Origin: Halomonas heilongjiangensis
GTDB taxonomy: Bacteria; Pseudomonadota; Gammaproteobacteria; Pseudomonadales; Halomonadaceae
Direction of reading: 5' to 3'
Assembly (NCBI RefSeq): GCF_002879645.1
Contig: NZ_PNRE01000052.1
Location: 1 to 64,000, forward strand
Length of the DNA stretch: 64,000 bases
Shown here: in pieces, positions 61,114 to 64,000 of the stretch
Numbering within the stretch: position 1 is the stretch's first letter
Layout: each line of letters begins with the position of its first letter
Notes under the pieces: model-generated
Told to the model about the DNA's origin: nothing
The model's database searches: none
Seen by the model: the letters and a program-made list of their open reading frames with translations, nothing else
Translations under genes and position numbers: made by a program

Positions 61114-62597
61114 GGGGTGTTCTCCATATCGTGTTGGGTCAGGGAATTGGGAATGCGCTGGGTGCGGCGCAGCATGCGCCCGGCGCGCTCGCCGGTGGCC
61201 GCGCCCTGGCGGTAACCGATGACGCCGTTGACCACCACCAGCTCGATGCCCCGGGCCGCGGCGACGGGGGTGGCGTAGTCGGCGGTGTCTTCCAGGGTCG
61301 CGAGATCGAAGAGCGTCAGGTCGGCATAGGCGCCCGCGCGGATCACGCCGCGGTCGATAAGGCCGAAGTTGGCCGCCGAGAGGCTAGTCATCTTGCGTAC
61401 CGCTTCGGTCAGCGGTATCAGCGCCAGGTCACGGCTGTAGTGGCCCAGCACCCGGGGGAAGGCACCCCACAGCCGCGGGTGCGGATGGGGGTCGTTGGGC
61501 AGGCCGTCGGAGCCGACCATCGACAACGGGTGGGCCAGCACCCGGCGCATGTCGTCCTCGCTCATGTTGTGGTAGACGGCCCCGGCCGGCTGCAGCCGCT
61601 CGGCGGTCTCCAGCAGCGACAGGTTCCACTCCTCGGCGATTGCCGTGAGCGGGCGGCGCGCCTGCTCGGGATGCGGCTCGGACCAGGTGATGGTGATCTC
61701 GATCTCGTCGGTGACCTGGCCCAGGTCGAGGGTCGAGGAGCCGGCGGTATAGGGGTAGCAGTCGCAGTGGGCGCGCTGGTGGCGGGCCGCGTCCTCCAGC
61801 TTGGCCAGGGCGCGGGGGGCGCCGCCCCAGTTGCCGGCGCCGGCGCACTTGAGGTGCGAGATCACCAGCGGTACCCGGCCGTGGCGGGCGGTGGCGAAGG
61901 CCTCGTCCATGGCGCCCGGCAGGCCGGCGAACTCGTCGCGGAGGTGAGTGGTATAGACGCCGCCGGCCTCACCCACCGCGGCCACCAGCGGCTCCATCTC
62001 CGCCGTGGGGGCGTGGAAGGCGTTGCGGTAGGCGAGCCCCGAGCTGAGCCCCAGGGCGCCCTCGTCCAGGGCCCGGCGCAGCAGGCGTCCCATGGTGGCG
62101 ATCTCGGCGGCGCTGGCCGGGCGGGCGAAGTCGTCCATCACCTGGCTGCGCAGGCTGGTGTGGCCCACCAGGGCGGCGACGTTGACGCTGGGCGCCGCCG
62201 TGTCCACCGCTTTGGCATAGGCGGCGAAGCTCGGGTAGCGAAAGTCCTCGACCCGGCCCAGCAGGTTCATGGGGTCGGGGACCTCGCCTGCGAGGGTCAC
62301 GGGGCTGGCGCTGATGCCGCAGTTGCCCACCACCACCGTGGTCACCCCCTGGGAGAGCTTGGGCAGCATTTCCGGGGTGCGGATCACGTTGGTGTCGTCG
62401 TGGGTGTGCACATCGATAAAGCCCGGTGCCAGATAGCGGCCCGCGGCGTCGATGACGGTCTCGGCCTCGGCCCCGGCCCCGGCCAGCTCGCCCACGGCGG
62501 CGATACGCTCGCCGCGCACCGCCACGTCGGCCCGGAAGGCTGGGTCGCCGGTACCATCGAGGATCCGGGCGTTGCGGATCAGCAGGTCGTAGGTCAT
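61110..62597 (-). CDS. N-acyl-D-amino-acid deacylase (D-aminoacylase)
   Basis: Amidohydrolase-superfamily enzyme of 495 residues. N-terminal small beta domain (MTYDLLIRNARILDGTGDPA), metal-binding DVHTHDDT (about 62-69), TTVVVGNCGISASP (conserved Cys ligand), ISHLKCAGAGNWG and GSDGLPNDP-HPHPRLWGAFPRVLG near 370-395. It hydrolyses N-acetyl or other N-acyl D-amino acids to free D-amino acids in the cytoplasm. Neighbouring RidA, SSS symporter, RpiR regulator and D-amino-acid enzyme form a coherent catabolic unit. Confidence 0.92.
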   Translation of the reverse strand: MTYDLLIRNARILDGTGDPAFRADVAVRGERIAAVGELAGAGAEAETVIDAAGRYLAPGFIDVHTHDDTNVIRTPEMLPKLSQGVTTVVVGNCGISASPVTLAGEVPDPMNLLGRVEDFRYPSFAAYAKAVDTAAPSVNVAALVGHTSLRSQVMDDFARPASAAEIATMGRLLRRALDEGALGLSSGLAYRNAFHAPTAEMEPLVAAVGEAGGVYTTHLRDEFAGLPGAMDEAFATARHGRVPLVISHLKCAGAGNWGGAPRALAKLEDAARHQRAHCDCYPYTAGSSTLDLGQVTDEIEITITWSEPHPEQARRPLTAIAEEWNLSLLETAERLQPAGAVYHNMSEDDMRRVLAHPLSMVGSDGLPNDPHPHPRLWGAFPRVLGHYSRDLALIPLTEAVRKMTSLSAANFGLIDRGVIRAGAYADLTLFDLATLEDTADYATPVAAARGIELVVVNGVIGYRQGAATGERAGRMLRRTQRIPNSLTQHDMENTP

Positions 62598-62598
62598 C

Positions 62599-63465
62599 TC
62601 AGTCTCCCAGCGGCTGGCGGTTGTCGCCGCCGCGGTGGGCGTCCAGGGTGAGTTTCAGGCGGCGCAGCTTGTCGCGGCTGCGTTCCCGGTGGCGCAGCGC
62701 CAGTTCGAGGGCCAGGACATCGATGGCGGCGAGCATGGCGTAGCGGGAGGCGGACGGGTGGTAGATGAAGTCGGTCTCCCGGGCCGCCACCGGCAGCACC
62801 ACGTCGGCGGTCTCCGCCAGGGGCGAGCCCTGGGCGGTGATCGCCACCACCTGGGCGCCGTACTGTCGGGCGATGCGCGCCGACTCCACCATCTCCGGCG
62901 TGTAGCCGGTCACCGAAAGCACCACCACCACGTCCTCGGGCTCCAGGGTCGAGGCCACCATGCGCGGCAGCAGGGCCTGGGGATAGGCGCTCACCGCATA
63001 GCCCAGGCGCACCAGGCGGAACTGCAGCTCCTGGGAGAGCATGCTGGAGCCGCCGCCGGCACCGAACACCAGGATCTGGCGGGCGCCGTCCAGGCGGTCC
63101 GTGGCCCCGGCCACGTCGGCCTGGGCCATCAGCTCGCGGTTCAGCGCCAGTGTCTGGGTGGCGATCTCGTAGACCGCGCCGGGGCCGTCCTCGGGGGCGG
63201 CCTCCTGGATGAAGCGCCGGCCGGCGGCCAGGGCGCGGGTCAATCGGGTCTTGAGGTCGCGCACATTGGTGCAGCCCACGGCGCGGGCGAAGCGGGTCAC
63301 GCTGGCGTCGCTGACCCCGGCTCGGGCGGCGATCTCGCTGATGGTGGCCTCGGTGACGAAGTCGATGTCGGCGTAGATCAGCTCGGCGACCTTCTTCTCG
63401 GCGTCGCGCAGGCTGGCGAAGTTCGCCGTGATGCGCGACAGGATGTCGATCTCTTCTTGGCTCAC
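62599..63465 (-). CDS. RpiR/MurR-family transcriptional regulator
   Basis: Regulator of 288 residues: an N-terminal HTH (LRDAEKKVAELIYADIDFVTEATISEIAARAGVSDASVTRFARAVGC in outline, about 19-65) and a SIS sugar/ligand-binding domain (ILVFGAGGGSSMLSQELQFRL, VVVLSVTGYTPEMVESARIARQYGAQVVAIT in outline). Usually senses phosphosugars, but members control amino-acid catabolism too. Its stop lies one base before the start of the D-aminoacylase gene, so it begins the operon and is divergent from the D-amino-acid enzyme gene. Confidence 0.9.
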   Translation of the reverse strand: MSQEEIDILSRITANFASLRDAEKKVAELIYADIDFVTEATISEIAARAGVSDASVTRFARAVGCTNVRDLKTRLTRALAAGRRFIQEAAPEDGPGAVYEIATQTLALNRELMAQADVAGATDRLDGARQILVFGAGGGSSMLSQELQFRLVRLGYAVSAYPQALLPRMVASTLEPEDVVVVLSVTGYTPEMVESARIARQYGAQVVAITAQGSPLAETADVVLPVAARETDFIYHPSASRYAMLAAIDVLALELALRHRERSRDKLRRLKLTLDAHRGGDNRQPLGD

Positions 63466-63494
63466 TGGAGGGCTCCTGTGACTTGCCTTGGCTG

Positions 63495-63545
63495 AAAAGT
63501 ATGTTAATTTCTAACCAATCGTCAAGTATGTTTGAAAATATCCGA
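63495..63545. promoter_or_regulatory. Divergent control region with direct repeats (D-amino-acid module)
   Basis: AAGTATGTT occurs twice (63497-63505 and 63524-63532), 27 bp apart, and the first copy is followed by a dyad GTTA-ATTTC-TAAC (63503-63515). This AT-rich island between the RpiR gene and the right-hand gene is the likely operator for both directions. The binding protein is presumed to be the RpiR regulator. Confidence 0.5.
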
Positions 63546-63582
63546 CATGGCGGGCGGACCGCCGCCAGGAGGGGAGGGAGCG

Positions 63583-64000
63583 ATGAGCGAAGCGAAGATG
63601 TGCTGCGACAAGGGGACCGAGGAGGCCGGGCCCGAGCTGTTGGCGGGGGTCAGCCTGCCGGCGGCGGTGCTCCATGAGGCGCCGCTGGCCCACAACCTGA
63701 CGTGGATGCAGCGCTTCGCCGAGGCCCATGGCGCCCGGCTGGCGCCCCACGGCAAGACCACCATGACCCCGGCGCTGTTCCGGCGTCAGCTCGAGGCCGG
63801 CGCCTGGGGCATCACCCTGGCCACGGCGCCCCAGTGTCGCGCCGCCTTCGTTCATGGGGTGACGCGGCTGCTGATGGCCAACCAACTGGTGGGCGAGGCC
63901 AACATGGCCATCGTGGCGGATCTCCTGGAGGCGGGTGCCGATTTCTATTGCGTGGTGGATGGCGCCGAGAACGTGCGCCAACTGGGGCGCTTCTTCGCCG
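63583..64000 (+). CDS. D-amino-acid deaminase / D-threonine aldolase-like PLP enzyme (partial)
   Basis: The first 139 residues of a fold-type III PLP enzyme, cut by the window end. After a Cys-containing N terminus (MSEAKMCCDKGTEEAG), it shows SLPAAVLHEAPLAHNLTWMQRF and the Schiff-base Lys in LAPHGKTTMTPALFRRQLEAGAWGITLAT in outline (Lys near residue 61), followed by RLLMANQLVG. This is the alanine-racemase-N pattern of the DSD1/amino-acid deaminase group, which releases ammonia from D-serine, D-threonine or related D-amino acids. Start ATG 63583 follows GGGGAGGGAG. Fits with the RidA gene opposite. Confidence 0.87.
   Translation, partial: MSEAKMCCDKGTEEAGPELLAGVSLPAAVLHEAPLAHNLTWMQRFAEAHGARLAPHGKTTMTPALFRRQLEAGAWGITLATAPQCRAAFVHGVTRLLMANQLVGEANMAIVADLLEAGADFYCVVDGAENVRQLGRFFA

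Noticed and set aside
59062..61215. Long plus-strand frame (717 codons) opposite the SSS symporter and RidA genes
   Set aside because: Low-complexity His/Gln/Gly-rich shadow of the symporter gene, without a ribosome site.

Overview
This 64-kb window is chromosomal DNA from a GC-rich gammaproteobacterium, most likely a halophile of the Halomonadaceae (Halomonas/Chromohalobacter group). The evidence is the gammaproteobacterial housekeeping set (typA, tdh-kbl, glnA with ntrBC, dgt, znuCBA), many sodium-coupled carriers (Na/Pi, NhaC, NSS, SSS families), two TRAP transporters, and a sugar-acid cluster of the kind described for Chromohalobacter. Genus is inferred from gene content only. I see no insertion sequence, prophage, CRISPR array, rRNA or tRNA. 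The window starts inside one gene and ends inside another.

Left part (1-12 kb): a truncated YbbA/LolD-type ATPase gene, then a zinc-uptake operon read leftward (a 51-residue His-rich microprotein, znuC, znuB, znuA) behind a Zur-like operator. A phosphate block follows: a Na/Pi cotransporter and a PhoU-like protein downstream of PhoB-type heptamer repeats. A second, separate PhoB-type site lies in front of a Tat-exported PhoD-like phosphatase. Between them are a RutE-like nitroreductase, a small metallothionein-like protein, an aldo/keto reductase, a CmcJ-like oxidoreductase and a DUF4202 protein. A possible small RNA with its own terminator lies near 12.2-12.35 kb.

12.4-22.5 kb: a hydroxyproline catabolic cluster. 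It encodes a two-cysteine epimerase, an FAD-dependent D-amino-acid dehydrogenase, an NhaC-type antiporter, a DapA-family deaminase, an aldehyde dehydrogenase, a TRAP transporter and a GntR regulator. Together they would take trans-4-hydroxy-L-proline to 2-oxoglutarate.

22.6-33 kb: two small genes of unknown function, each with a Fur-box-like site; a C45-type acyltransferase; a dienelactone hydrolase; a branched-chain amino-acid ABC system (its binding protein convergent to livGFHM); an NSS sodium symporter; and a small conserved-looking protein.

33-50 kb: housekeeping and nitrogen control. typA, kbl-tdh with an XRE-cupin regulator, and glnA behind a sigma-54 promoter with an NtrC site. A DUF4124 protein follows, then ntrBC behind a second sigma-54 promoter and NtrC site. 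Next come dgt, an RNase T2, a NERD protein, a sirtuin, a lipoprotein, a SUI1/YciH protein and a HAD phosphatase.

50-64 kb: a hexonate operon (GntR, ManD/RspA, RspB-type dehydrogenase, TRAP PQM, UxuB, UxuA) that fits L-gulonate to fructuronate to mannonate to 2-keto-3-deoxygluconate. Last is a D-amino-acid module: RpiR regulator, D-aminoacylase, RidA and an SSS symporter, divergent from a PLP-dependent D-amino-acid deaminase/aldolase cut off by the window end.
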